Below are positions 36,888 to 49,104 of a stretch of 64,000 nt of DNA, one piece after another; within the stretch, counting starts at the first letter, position 1; each line of letters begins with the position of its first letter. The position numbers and the translations under genes are program-made. This DNA comes from Panagrolaimus kolymaensis (lineage: Eukaryota; Nematoda; Chromadorea; Rhabditida; Panagrolaimidae), in contig JAJQJQ010000005.1 in assembly GCA_028622995.1 (NCBI GenBank), positions 3,782,001 to 3,846,000 of the forward strand, read 5' to 3'. The notes beneath the pieces were generated by a model. That model ran no database searches. It was not told where the DNA came from and was given only the letters and a program-made list of their open reading frames with translations.

Positions 36888-38563
36888 ATGGATATGAATG
36901 GTCCAGTAACTGAAAATATGCGAGAAGTTGTCAAAGATATTGATGCCATAGTTAAAGAGGTTTGAATGCTTTTACTAACAATAAAATTTATATAATTTCT
37001 TCTTTTTTTTCTTCAGTTAATGACAGTGTGTGTAAAACCTGATAAATCTGAAAACGATACCAAAACTTTGGAACCTCTTACTCGATTATTTGATTTGAAG
37101 GAGCAAGAGTTTATTGAATTACATTCTCGATGTAAGAAACACAACTAACTTATTTTATATATGTTTTTTTTAAACAATATATTGAAATTTAGATTTACAT
37201 CGACATAAAGTTAAAGCATATATTAAAGAGCTTGAAAAAGTTGAAAGAAATCAAGATCAAAAGTTAGAAGTTTTAAATGATGGCATTCGAACAATTTATG
37301 ATAATTTGGCGGAATTAACTCGACGAGTATGAATTATCTTTATTTTTTGAGGTCGAATGATGAATTTTAGATTGAAAAACATACAGAATATAATAAACCT
37401 GATAATCCAATAGATTGTGAAGATATTGTTAAAACGGCTCATTTATACAGTGAAGCATACTCGATTGCTGCTCCACCCAAAGGAAATCCAAATAATCTTG
37501 GACCATTTCCAACTGTGGATGAAATGAAAAAGGGAAAATTAATTATGGTAAGTTGTAAAAACAACATTGAAACTCTGCTAAATGCATTCTATCGTTTTTG
37601 AAAGCACCTTTTTGATCTAACTAATAAACAGTATAATTTTAGCATACAAAAACTAAACTTATTAATATAAAGCAACAACAGCAACAACGTATGGGTGAAC
37701 CATATACTCTCATATTCAATCAAACTCCACTGAATATGAAAGACCAACTTGCTAAATATCGGCTATCATCAATGATGCCCTCATCATCTTCAACTTCCAC
37801 TTCGGCAAATCAGAAAATCAAAAAAGAAAAACCAAAAGTTAAAACAGAAGAAAATCTAAAAACAAATAGCAAGATTTGGACTCATTATCGACGGCGGTAT
37901 GAAAGCATAAAAAATGTTGAATGGAATGAAAAAGCTTTGGCTCCAACGGGATTTATTGAAACTCCTTCAGGAAGCAATCGAGAAGTTGATGGCGGAAGTG
38001 ATGGAATTCAAGGAAGCACACGACGACCAACAACACCCGAATGGCCTATGACTCGATTTATTCCAATTCATGAAAAACATGCAACTTATTTTAAAGCTTT
38101 AATAGAAAATCATGAAGAAGATTTATTGCAAAATGAAGAACGAATGAAACCCTCATCCGTTCAATCAGCAGATTTTATAGAAGCTGATAATCTTGAAGCT
38201 ATCGAGCAATATCAAAAAATCTTAGAACATTCAAAACAAAAATATTATAGTAGCTTTCAAGAAGAAACTCCATGGTTGGAAAAACCTGGAACAGAAAAAT
38301 CAAAGAAAAAACCCAATTACCTTTTTCGTTTACGATCTCCGGCTTATTTTTATCAACAAAGAATTACGAAGAGATCAATTTGGAATGCAAAATATAATCG
38401 ATTTTATCGTAATTATAAATTTCGTTCACCCAAATTGGCTGTATTTCCATATCCACATCCTAGACGAATTGATGATCATGTTACTGGGCTTATTCCAGCT
38501 GAAGGAAGTTGGAATTTACGGAAATGGACTCTTTCATCAACCATTCAAGCTTTAAATCCTTGA
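36888..38563 (+). CDS. mdt-4: Mediator subunit 4 (MED4) with long C-terminal extension
   Basis: Exons 36888-36959, 37017-37131, 37193-37326, 37371-37547 and 37643-38563 give 472 residues. The first 166 residues fit MED4: acidic N-terminus, a coiled coil (RYLHRHKVKAYIKELEKVE), CEDIVKTAHLYSEAYSIAAPPKGNP and FPTVDEMKKGKL, the family's closing motif. MED4 is in the middle module of Mediator, linking activators to RNA polymerase II. The last exon joins in phase 0 (HTKTKLINIKQQQQQR) and adds 306 residues not known from MED4: a Lys-rich linker, then KIWTHYRRRYESIKNVEW, WPMTRFIPIHEKHATYFKAL and a basic aromatic end (YFYQQRITKRSIW, FRSPKLAVFPYPHPRRIDDH). Either this is a fusion or extension, or the last exon is a second cistron starting at the ATG at 37691 with its own spliced leader. 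An unspliced MED4 end is also possible (stop at about 37603). Confidence 0.78.
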
Positions 38564-38787
38564 AAGATCTCAATATATTTTAATTTTATAAAAAAAATCT
38601 CATTTATTTTTTGTGGCGTTTGTATTTTTTTTTTTGCGTTTTCAAAGTTCGATTATCCCAGCAATGTATTTTCCTCTCAACCTTTACTTTTTTTCTATAA
38701 ATTAATTTTTACTTATTTATTTTTTAAAGAAGCATATAAAATATGTTTGTAGCATTTTTTAAATGAACGAAATATCATAAAATAAAA

Positions 38788-39573
38788 TTACACAACTTCA
38801 GAATAAATAACAAAGGAATTTGATTTCAATGAAATCCAACCACCCGATGCAATCTGTTTGGTTTTAAATAGTTCAATTTCGGTTGGAGAAATATAATGTC
38901 CTGGTAAATTAATGATAGAAAATGAATTTAGTTTGTCCTCTCTTTCAACAGGTATCAATGAAGCGATTGATGAAATTCCTGGCTGCCATGAAGCACTAAA
39001 ACAATAGTTTGTTAATTTTCAAACTCAAAAAAATGCAAGAATATTTGTCAAAAATTCAAAGCAAAAAAAAGCTTACTTAATTTTATCAACCATTGGCAAT
39101 TTTTTCATAACTAAAAGAATCAAATCTTTTTTTGTTGCAATCCGTAAATATGCCATTTCAATTGTTTTTAAACTTGTGACCAAAAGTTTCTCAAAATCAT
39201 TAACATCAATACTGCAATTTCCAAAACCTAAATAAACTAACGAAGACAAATCCATTTTTGGAATTAATTCATGAATATCATTTGAATAAATTCTCAATGA
39301 ATGTGTGACGATAAAACTCTTTTGTAAAAGGGAATGATGAAGATCCAAACTTGCAGAAATTCCATTATCATTATTAATAAAAATATTGTTTTTATTGGAT
39401 TTAATCATCAACCATAAAAATTCTTGATTCCATGCTTTTCTTGCAAGTTGGCTATATTCTTTTGAGCATTGAGAAAGTTTAATTTTGGTTTGAATCGAAG
39501 ACATTTTTATAATAAAAATTCGGAGAGAAAATGGAAGATCGTTATTTTCTTTAATCATTGAAAGTTTAGCCAT
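38788..39573 (-). CDS. F-box-like, leucine-rich nematode family protein, paralogue 2
   Basis: Minus-strand exons 39573-39077 and 38995-38788 give 234 residues. Shared with paralogue 1: LPFSLRIFIIKMSSIQTKIK, LSQCSKEYSQLARKAWNQEF, IPKMDLSSLVYLGFG, DVNDFEKLLVTSLKTIEM and KKDLILLVMKKLPMVDKIK. The second exon begins with ASWQPGISSI, like PWQRQISSF in the paralogue. The frame stays open upstream of the ATG at 39573 to 39666, so a longer start (MTKLKLFHF) is possible. I chose 39573 because a TTTTTTAAAG acceptor precedes it. The two copies are well diverged in sequence, so the duplication is old, and they flank MED4 on both sides. Its 3' end faces that of MED4. Confidence 0.7.
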
Positions 39574-40137
39574 TTTTTTAGAGAAAGTTAAAAAATGGCT
39601 GCGCAATAATATTTGAGAAATTCGTTTCTTTAAAAAAACAAAATGAAAGAGCTTTAGTTTCGTCAATCAGGAAATCTCTCAAGTGATTCGTCACCATTAA
39701 TACTTGCATCATCTTTGTTTCGATAAAAAGGGAATGCAAAAAATGAAGAGATGATTGCTTTTGTTTATTAAAAAAAACTATTGAAAATTTTCAAAAATTT
39801 GTTTGTCTTTCGCTCTTCCTTGTAGCTATTTTCAAAGTTTTTTTTATGATATCTTCCTCCAAATTATTATGTCAAAGATCTCCACGCAAAAAGTAAAGTT
39901 ATAAAGTTACTTGGAGGACGAAAGCAATTAATGTGAAAGTGTAAAAAAGGTACATTTGATCTCAATGCATTTAATTGTGCAACCTATACTTCCGTCGCTA
40001 AAATATTTATTTAGTACATACACAAAATTGCGGCGAAACAAATTATGACAAGAGCAAAAGTTATTATAAAATATAATACTTTTTTTTGTTTGCAAAAAGT
40101 GTTTATTTATTTTTTTGCAAAATAAAAAAAAGTAATA

Positions 40138-41304
40138 ATGGATGCTTCTTCTTCATCAACCGAATATTTTAATAATATTGTAAATGGTTTAAATTTTTCC
40201 ATAGCTCTTAGTGCATTTATTTTATTTCCATTTTATTTAAAATATCGTTTACCTAAAATGAGAGTTTATCCTAAAAATTTGCAGTAAGTTTATGTCTTTA
40301 GCAACATTTAGTTTCCATGTTTGAAGTTGTTACAAAATTATTTAGCTTTATAAATTTAAGATTATTTTTATTAATAAATTGCGTTCTTTGCGCTGCCATG
40401 ATTTCTCTTTGTTCCACAATGGTATCAATTTTTTATTTCATTTATCAAGGCCATCAAGAGCAGCAAGCCTATGCAGTTTCACATTTTCTTCAAAGCTTTT
40501 TCACACAAGTTTTACGCCTTTCATGGCTTATGATGGTTTTTGAAAGACTTGTTGCAACCATTTGCCTTGAAAGATATGCAAAATATTCAGCTGATTTTAA
40601 AGTTTTTATTGTCATGACCGCTTCATCCTTCTTTTTAGCAAGTTTATATATAATCGCTAACTTTATTTGTGAGTTGAAAAGTTGTTTGAGAATTTTTTGA
40701 TAGCGAAAAATAGAGAAATAGAGTTTTCAGTGATGAATGTAATCGATAATGGAAGTCTTAATTTTTACAGTACTTATGTAGTTTTGTTTATTCATCTTTT
40801 AACTTTGATTGGATGCAAAATTTTACATAATGAAAATCAAAAAATGTATAAAATGTTGGCTTATCGAGTTTCTTTGGGTAAACGATGTCAGGTTGGTAAA
40901 GCATTCGCTGACTTTATTATAATGCTTTTAAAAAGCTTTTTTTAGATTGTTGAAAACATAAAAGTTTTAAATATTTTATGGCCATCTGTTATAATTTATT
41001 CCATTGTGGGTCCAATAGGCCCGACCATTACATTATTCTATAATTTAATTTCCGGTCAATTTGCACCTTTGGGACTTTTTTATTGGGTAAATCCTTTACT
41101 TTGTTTTCAAACTTTTATATTAAATTTTAGTCGTATAACATTGCATTCCTTTTAACAATGGTATCAAATTTAACAAACTTTTTTCGTAAAAAACATATCA
41201 TGCCTGATACTTCTTTATCCATCATTAGTCCATTTGGAATAAACTTACCTAAAAAAGTAACATTTGATAATTATTTTGAAAATTTAAAAAATCAATGGAA
41301 ATAA
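40138..41304 (+). CDS. Seven-transmembrane chemoreceptor, probably class SRE
   Basis: Exons 40138-40283, 40346-40668, 40704-40891, 40946-41086 and 41131-41304 give 323 residues. Hydrophobic segments are spaced as in a nematode serpentine receptor: NFSIALSAFILFPFYL, LRLFLLINCVLCAAMISL, LSWLMMVFERLVATICLERY, VFIVMTASSFFLASLYIIANF, YSTYVVLFIHLLTLIGCKIL, ILWPSVIIYSIVGPIGPT and SYNIAFLLTMVSN. The FERLVATICLERYAKY stretch at the end of helix 3 is the SRE/SRAB-like signature. Such receptors sit in sensory cilia and couple to G proteins; the ligand is unknown. Exon 2 begins after an inner TTATTTAG acceptor (40345); using the earlier one at 40310-40315 would hit a stop. Introns are 35-62 nt. Class assignment is from the motif only, so SRA/SRAB or another class is possible. 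Confidence 0.75.
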
Positions 41305-41683
41305 TTTTTTAATTTTTTGCTTTTCCATATCAAAGAAGTTGGCGTCGATGATTGTAGTTTGTTTTTGTGTTGCTTTTTACAGGCAACGTGTGGTGTACCA
41401 CTTTTTGTATAAAATGCATTTTTAATCAATAACGTTTTGCTGCTAAAATAAATGAATCTGAAACTTGATAAACCTTTCTCGTAACTCAAGAAGAATGTTT
41501 CATAATCCAGTGACTTGCCAGCGTTTCTCGTTCGTGGTATTTTCCCTTTATATTGATTATCCTTGGTTAAAATTTCTCGATTTTTAGTATGATTTATTTA
41601 TGAATAAATAATACAAGCAGAATTAAAAATGCATTAAGTTTAACATTAATGCTAAAGCTTTAAAAAAAATTCAACTTTTTAAC

Positions 41684-42000
41684 TTATTTTTCATCACCTC
41701 CAGTGGAACCATCAAGAAATACATGAGATTCGGTTCCACCATGACCGAAACCTTTAGGGCCAAAAAGAGCTCCATGGCATCGATTACAATATGGTTTTCC
41801 TTCATGCTCACTATGAGATCCAGCTGAAAGGGTTTTTCCACACTTCTCGTTAAAACATTTTAAGCAAGGTCGATGCCAATCTTTTCCAAGGGATGATACT
41901 CGTTCAGCTAAAATTTAACTTTTTTCATAAACACATTGGATTTGAAGTAATAAAGTTTACCAAAATATACTGGTTTGGTACATCGAGGACAAAGCGACAT
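41684..42000 (-). CDS. Cysteine-rich LIM protein, CRIP/EXC-9/VALV-1 type
   Basis: Minus-strand exons 42000-41961 and 41907-41684 give 87 residues. One LIM domain is complete: CPRC at residues 4-7, then [33 protein letters not shown], with the conserved tail [18 protein letters not shown]. This is the single-LIM CRIP family. In C. elegans its members EXC-9 and VALV-1 keep the excretory canal tube and intestinal valve in shape; this gene is one of those two or a shared ancestor. LIM domains bind two zinc ions and mediate protein contacts. Size matches the family (about 80-90 residues). The 5' flank (42001 onward) is open for a promoter. Confidence 0.93.
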
Positions 42001-43355
42001 TGTTTTATTTGAGCTGAAAATTTATATAAACTAGAGCCTTTAAAAAGTTTTGAGGAAATAAAATACATGAACAAAAAGAAGGAAGCGATGAATCAGAAAA
42101 AAATGTGAGAGTTTCAAAGTTTTTTTGTTGTTTGAAAAATGATTGGAGGCTTGCTTTTATTTCCTTTTCTCTTTTTTTTTTTTCTGCAATCAAGAAAAGA
42201 AAAATCGAACAAGCTTAAACAAAAAAATACAACATTGCGGAAGGCGAACACGCACACAAAAATAAAAATAAAAATAAAGAATGGAGCCGCGTGTTAAACC
42301 AAAAGGAAAAAAAGGGAAAGTGCAAAATAGGGCTACGAATTTTATGTATGTATGTAAGTAAACAATGAGAAGAAGAAAATAAAATATAAAAAAATGAAAT
42401 TGCAAACAAGGTAAAGCAAAAAAACATGGACACGATTTCAAAGAAAAGCGTCCAACAAAATCATTAAATCCTCCAAAATATTGATTTTACTTATCAAAAT
42501 TATTTGCTACTATAAGCTTCTTAAAAAATGAAATATTTATCACAAGTTTTCCTACCTTTTTTTACTTTTCATTCAAAAAGTAAACCATAGAATAATAACC
42601 TTAAAATCAATAATTATATTTTTGTATTAAAGTAAAATGTTTATGATTCATAAAATAAAATTTTGAATGAGTAAAAAAGGTTTAGTCACTTTTTTTCTGC
42701 AAAAAAAGATTCATAGCTGTTTCGCTTTATTAGAGCTATAAAAAAATAATCTAAGCATTTCTAAGTAAAAACTTGATAATGAAACCGAATACATTTTCTA
42801 ACAAAATTATTGCATCGAAAAAAATAATTTACACGATAAGAAGGTACATTAAAAAAAATTGGCTTCATTCAGAAGTCAAGCAAAATACATATGATGAGAA
42901 AATTTGAATTTTAATGAAAAACTATTCATTTGAAATATCAAGAAAAAATTAAAATAAATGAAATCATTCAATATTATTTATGAAAAATTTTTTATGAGCA
43001 TACTCAAAAATTTTTAAACATATCTTACGTCGCTTGTTCTTGACGCGATTCCTTTTTTTCTACGGTAACGTATCACAATTTTTTTATCAACAATGTAAAA
43101 AGGTTTTTGTCATTATTTCTAAAAAATAAATTATGCATGTTTAATTTTAGCATTCATTCTTTCTTTACTTTTTCCATAATGATTTGTCGAAAAAATAAAG
43201 GACTTTTTTGGTTAACTTTTAATAATCTTTGAAATCTTCAAGATTTAAATGTAATACAAAAATTCTTAATTTTTTTCTTCATAAACGTGTTTGCGCTTTT
43301 TTAAATGTTTTAATTTTCGTTGCTAATCGCGCTATTATTTTAGATAAGTGATAAT
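42001..43355. promoter_or_regulatory. Divergent intergenic region between the LIM gene and the RdRP gene
   Basis: There is no coding signal in 1.36 kb. An acceptor-like TTATTTTAG at 43335-43343 lies 12 nt before the RdRP start. Short repeats of AAAAT (about 42258-42278) and GTAT (about 42344-42356) occur. Confidence 0.45.
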
Positions 43356-46300
43356 ATGGCGCAAATCCATTGCAAACTTGTTTTTCGTCAATTTAAACAA
43401 AAAGAAATTGATCAATTTCATGTGGTAAGTATTTGTTTTTATGACATTCATCATTTTTTTACTAATTTTTTAGCTTTGCCGAAACTACACTTTCAATTCA
43501 TGTTCTAACTTAAACATCACAGAAACTGTACATTATGGAGACGATGCTAATGCAGCCGATGAAAGAGAAGAATCTACGTTTTCATTTCTTCTTCCAAGTT
43601 CAAATGGTAATGAAAGATTTTATATCCGCGCTGAAGCTCTTTGTGAATTATTATCTGTTTTTGAAAGCTTTCAACGAGATCTACGAACTCAAAATTTGGC
43701 AGATTCAGCAACTGTATGCATGATAATTTTAACCGAAAACTTATCTCCTCTCAATTTTCTGTGAGTTTTTGCGCTTGATTTTCTTTCATTAGTTTTTATT
43801 TTAGACTTACAAATACTTTGAATGTTGACAAAATTGTTTTGGGTAGCATTATCAACAGACGCTATTTCGCTCCATCTCTCTTTGTTGATGAACCAAAAAA
43901 TGGAAATGAAGTTTTTGATTGTTACCTTAATGAACATCGTGATTATCGTGCTCCACATAAAAATATGCTTGCATGTTTTGAACATGATCAAAACCAATTC
44001 ATCGTTCTCTTCCCTAACATCATCAAAGAAAAATCAAAAAGGGTTGTGGAACTTCGTGTTTCATATTCTGCTATTCGAAGATTGATCGTCACAATGAAAA
44101 ATGAATTGAATGCTGAAGGACGTCCAGAAATTAAAGTCACGTTCACTTTTCAAATTAGTACTCCTCCTTTTATTTACATTCATGAGGTTGTACCAAATGG
44201 TGCGATGCAGTTCAAAAATCCTAGACGATTTTTAACTTGGAATCGCGGATTTGATGTTGAAAATTCTTTTAAATATGGTTCTTCAATTGTTTTGGAATGC
44301 ACTGATGTTGATGTAAGTTATTTTGTTACAATAATTGACTTAAATTTTAATCGTTAGCCTCGTACATTTTTTGATTGCTTGGATCGCTTACGAAAAAACA
44401 TTACTTCTGCCATGGAATTTCGCTTTCTTGATCGTAAAAAACTTATGAATATCAAAAATTATAATCGAACTGCTGAAATTTTTATGAAAGAACCAGTAAA
44501 CTTGGAAAAGAAATATCAAAAATTATACAATCGACCAGAAAAGTACTTTCCTCTTGTTTTCGCTATTCAAGCTTTAATTAGCCGTGGTGGAGAAGTTTTT
44601 GAATATTTCTTCCGTCCTGAATTCAATCATTTTGGAACATTTCTCGATCTTTGCATTGAACGGTTTGAACAAAATCTTCGGGATGCACCACAAGCAAGTA
44701 AGTAATGAAAAAGCTATGACTATTTTTTAATCTTAATTCTTTCAGAAATCACTAAAACTGTCGTCACTTTGGAATCAATGTTGCAACTTGTTGATCGATT
44801 AACTGATATTCCTGAACCTGTTACACTTTTTGATCAATTATATGATGAACCGGGTCATCGGTCACATGATGAAGTTACTGCTGATTTAGAACGAGAAGGA
44901 TATATGCGTGTTCGTAAAGTAAGGTATTAAATGCTTAAACTTTTAACGATTTCGATTTTTTAGTTGATTATTACTCCAACTCGGCATCTCTATGTTAATC
45001 CGGAACTCATTATGGGCAATCGATCTTTAAGAAAAAAGGGACCTGATAGCATGTTGCGCGTTGTATTTCGTGAAGATGATTTACGCAATAAAGTCTCAAG
45101 ATTACCTGATGCTTTAATTCAAAGTACTGTAAAAGATACTTTGAAGAAACCTTTACATGTTGGAAGTATGTTTTTCTTTAATTTAAAAGGTTTGATAGCT
45201 TCATTTTTCAGTGATTCCCTTTTCTTATTTATGTTCATCTAACTCACAAATGCGCGATCATGGATGTTATTTTCTTGCTGGTTCACCTGAAGAAGTCTCC
45301 CAATTTCGTGAAAAGTGCGGAAGATTAAAGTTTGAAAGTATTCCCAAAATGATGTCGCGTTTAGGTCAACTTTTCACTCAAGGTATGTTTTGTGAAAATT
45401 TTATATCTTTGAATAACTTTTGCTTCATCTAATTATACCCCTTTTCAGCTCGCCAACTTAGTATTACAATTAAGAGAAACGCTTACTCAGAAATTTATGA
45501 TTATGAAGGTGGCTCTGATAGCAAAGGAAAACCATATTGCTTTTCTGATGGTGTTGGTATTATCAATTTCAACTTTTGCAAAAGTATCGTTCGAGATCTT
45601 CGACTTGGTGATTCCCTTCCATCATGCTATCAAATTCGTTTCCGTGGTTATAAAGGTGTTGTATTGAAAAGTTCTTTTATGGAAGAAGTTTATAAATGGG
45701 CACTTGATAGCCGTCGTTGTCTACCACGTGAAGACTACCACACTCAACAATATATGCCTTGGTATGCTCAATCAATACTTTTTCGTCCTTCTCAAAGCAA
45801 GTTTTATGCACCTCGTGAAAAACATGTGGAAATTGTCAAGATCTCAGTTCCTATTCCAGTTTCACTGTAAGATTTTTCTTAATTTCGAATTACATTATAA
45901 TTTGCTTTTTAGGAACAAACCTCTCATCAATATCCTTGATCAAGTAATTTGTTTGTACTCTTCTTCATTTTATACATTGTTAATTTTAGGTTTCTGAGAT
46001 GCATGGTCCTGATTCACATAAGCGTATGTGTAATCGTATTTTCGAATTGTTAGAACTTCATATGGAGACCATTGTGAATGCTCTGATAGACCAGCCATCT
46101 GCTTTCTTAGCTTTGAACGAATTTCCAAAGTACATCCTTTATAATCGTCTCAGAGATTTTTATATCACTGAAGAACCTTTCTTTCGGTCGATGCTTCGTT
46201 CTTCTGCACTTGTTGGATTGAGTAAGGAAAATTGTTATTTATTGATGCGTCTCATCTTTATTCTTTTTATTTCTAGATCGATTGGTGGATAAAATGCAAA

Positions 46301-48824
46301 TTCGTATTTCAACTTCACAAGGTCGCATGATGTTTGGCGCCGTTGATGAAACTGGTTTACTCCAATATGGTCAAGTATTCTTTCAATATACAGTTAATCC
46401 TGCCATCAAATATCCCGGTCCTCTTGCTGACAAAATTATTCATCATGGGCCTGTTTTAATTACCAAGAATCCTTCTGTTGTCGCTGGTGATGTTCGTATG
46501 TTCGAAGGTATGTTGTTACATTTCTCTCTTTGGATTCTTTAAATATTAAGTTTTAAAATTTAGCTATTGATCTTCCATGTTTACATGATCTTGTGGATGT
46601 TATTGTTTTTCCACAATCTGGTCCTCGTCCTCATCCTGATGAAATGGCTGGTTCTGATCTTGATGGTGATGAATATTCCATTTTTTGGGATCCCGCACTT
46701 TTCCTAGATCGCAATGAACCCGCTTTTGATTTTACTTCTACAGCTTTGAATAAAGCACCAGCTGATGAAGATGAAGTTAGAAAGAACCTTACGAAGTATA
46801 TGGTTGATTTCTTCACATCTTATGTCCAACAAGATTCTATTGGTACTATTGCAAATTCTCATCTCGCGAACTCTGATTTATATGGTATAAACAGTAAAGT
46901 AAGCAACATATTTTATGATAACTTTTTGATCATTCATTTCTTTACAGCACTGTCATAATATTGCAATCAAACATAATCAAGCAGTCGATTTTCCTAAAAC
47001 CGGACAAGTACCTGACAAACTTAGAAGAGATTGGGAAGATGGCGTGCCTCCTGAAAGAATTGAACGGTATCCAAATTTTATGGGTAAAACCAACTCAGTA
47101 TCTTATAAAAGTATTCGATTGCTTGGCGCTCTCTTTAATCGTGTTAATGAAATTCAAGAAATCCTCAGAGTTGAAGAACGTATTTCATCCAACGAAAATA
47201 TTCTTCTTGATGAATCTGTTCTAGTTTCTGGTGATGAAATATATGAACTTGATGCATTTGAAGCTTATGGAGAATATTCCACATTGATTGGTGTAATTTT
47301 TCTTTTTTAATACTTTATTTGCTTTAACACTTTTTACTATTTTCAGGGTCTTATGGATAGTTATGGTATTCAAAACGAGGGTCAATTATTCTCTGGACGG
47401 TTTGTTGCTTTGAAAAAACGAATCAGTGATAAAGAAAATGATAATATGTCTTTATACAATGCTCAACACATGATCGAACAACAAGTGGCTGCCATTTATG
47501 CTAAGTTCCGATCAAAATTTTTTGATGGCTTTGGAGGAATCGAAGAAAATACTGAACTCGATGACCGTAATCGAAGTGGAATCCGTGAAGTTTTTCGAAG
47601 AGTTTGTGGTCATCCCAAAGAATCCTTACGAAAGAAAGCAAGTGCATATTATCGGGTCGCATACACCAATAAGAAATTCTTGTCTTTTGGATGGTTGGTT
47701 TCTGATATTTTGATTTCAAATAGACAACAATATCTTCTCAATCCTGCTAATCGAAAGTTTTCCTTTTCTCCATTGAGCGATCGCTTATCAGAACATATCA
47801 AAAAAGCTTGTATGGATCCTACAACGGAAGATGAATTCAAGAACTTTGATGAAAAGATTCAAGAGGCTATTTCTTCTCAAAAATCCAATTCGATTGTCAA
47901 TCACGATGTCGCTAGAATTTGTAAAGTTTTTGATGGTAAATTTTTTAAAATATTTTTTCTGCATGGTTTAACATTGGGTTTTAGGACTTCCACAAATCCT
48001 TTTCTTTGTCCGTCAATGGGCGACAAAACATACCGAAATATCACCAAAAATGCTTGATATTGTTGTTGTTAAATTTGGACTTGGTGAATTCCAAAAGGGC
48101 AAAGGAGGTGGATGGTTAACTGTATGTTTTATTACTTTTATTTTTTCTAAGTGGAAATCTTCTTTTTAGAATTTGGATTTGGATGATTCTGTCATGAGCG
48201 TTGATCTTGATGCTCAGCTTGGCGGTATTGGAAAGAAATTTTTGGATTTCATCAGATTCATAATGACAAGAAGCTTTGGTTTTACTCAAAAAGTATCATT
48301 AGAACCTTTTTCAACAAAAACTTTGGATGCCACTCAATGTCTTGCTCTTTATTATGCTGCAATGGAAACGTTTTACCCTATTGCTTTCAATCGTCGTTTC
48401 GATAATTTACCTGGCTGTTCAAAAGAAATAAAAGCTAATGGAAAAGTTACAGAAGGAAATCTTTTTGTTATTGAAATTCCTAAAACGGCTCATGAATTCA
48501 AGAAATTGTTCCATAATCTCGCTATCAAATGTCAATGCAAAAATGTTGTTTTGAAACCATATCCTCTAAAAATTAGTAGGTTTTTATATCACACTTTGTC
48601 ATAATTACATTGATTTTTTAGATTCTAAAAACTATCAGATTGCTGTAAAACCTGTTGGCTCGTTTTTGGCTGTTAGAAAATTTCGAAGTGTTTTGGAAGT
48701 TGTACCTCGTATGGATGAACTTAATCTTCAAAAAAGAAGTGAAGATATTACAAAAGAAGCTTATCAACGATTATTGCACTATACTCGAGATGACGTCGAC
48801 ATCAATAGCGAATATCCACATTGA
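43356..48824 (+). CDS. RNA-dependent RNA polymerase of the EGO-1/RRF family
   Basis: Seventeen exons: 43356-43424, 43474-43760, 43805-44312, 44358-44697, 44746-44918, 44964-45165, 45212-45382, 45449-45866, 45913-45943, 45990-46221, 46277-46507, 46564-46898, 46948-47292, 47347-47935, 47985-48121, 48170-48575, 48622-48824. They give 1558 residues, close to C. elegans EGO-1/RRF-1. The polymerase core is intact: [55 protein letters not shown] (catalytic DLDGD at residues 919-923, bases 46656-46670), [19 protein letters not shown]. These enzymes copy target RNA to make 22G secondary siRNAs for Argonaute silencing, in germline granules or soma. One exon is only 31 nt (45913-45943). Polyadenylation signal AATAAA at 48887-48892. 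Which subgroup (EGO-1, RRF-1 or RRF-3) it belongs to needs a tree. Confidence 0.95.
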
Positions 48825-49104
48825 TCTCTCACTGTAACATCTTTCTTATTTTTAATTTTCTTTGTTTTGTTATGTTATTTTTGTTTAAATAAATTTTTTT
48901 AAATGTTTATGATGATAGGATTTGATTGATTTGTGATTTTTCTTGAAAGTGATATTGCTACGGTAGACATTGTTGAGCCTAATCCATGCATCCAAATAAG
49001 CTTGGATATGTTTTATAAGAAAATAAAAGTATTTCCACCAAGTATTCACAATAATTACATAAAACAAAAAAAGGATATATGAAATAATAAACAAAGTGAG
49101 AAAT
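48825..49104. terminator. Shared 3' flank of the convergent RdRP and KQT genes
   Basis: Only 280 nt separate the two stop codons. The plus-strand polyadenylation signal AATAAA at 48887-48892 serves the RdRP gene. The 3' UTR of the channel gene must run into or across it, so the transcripts may overlap in antisense. Confidence 0.55.
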
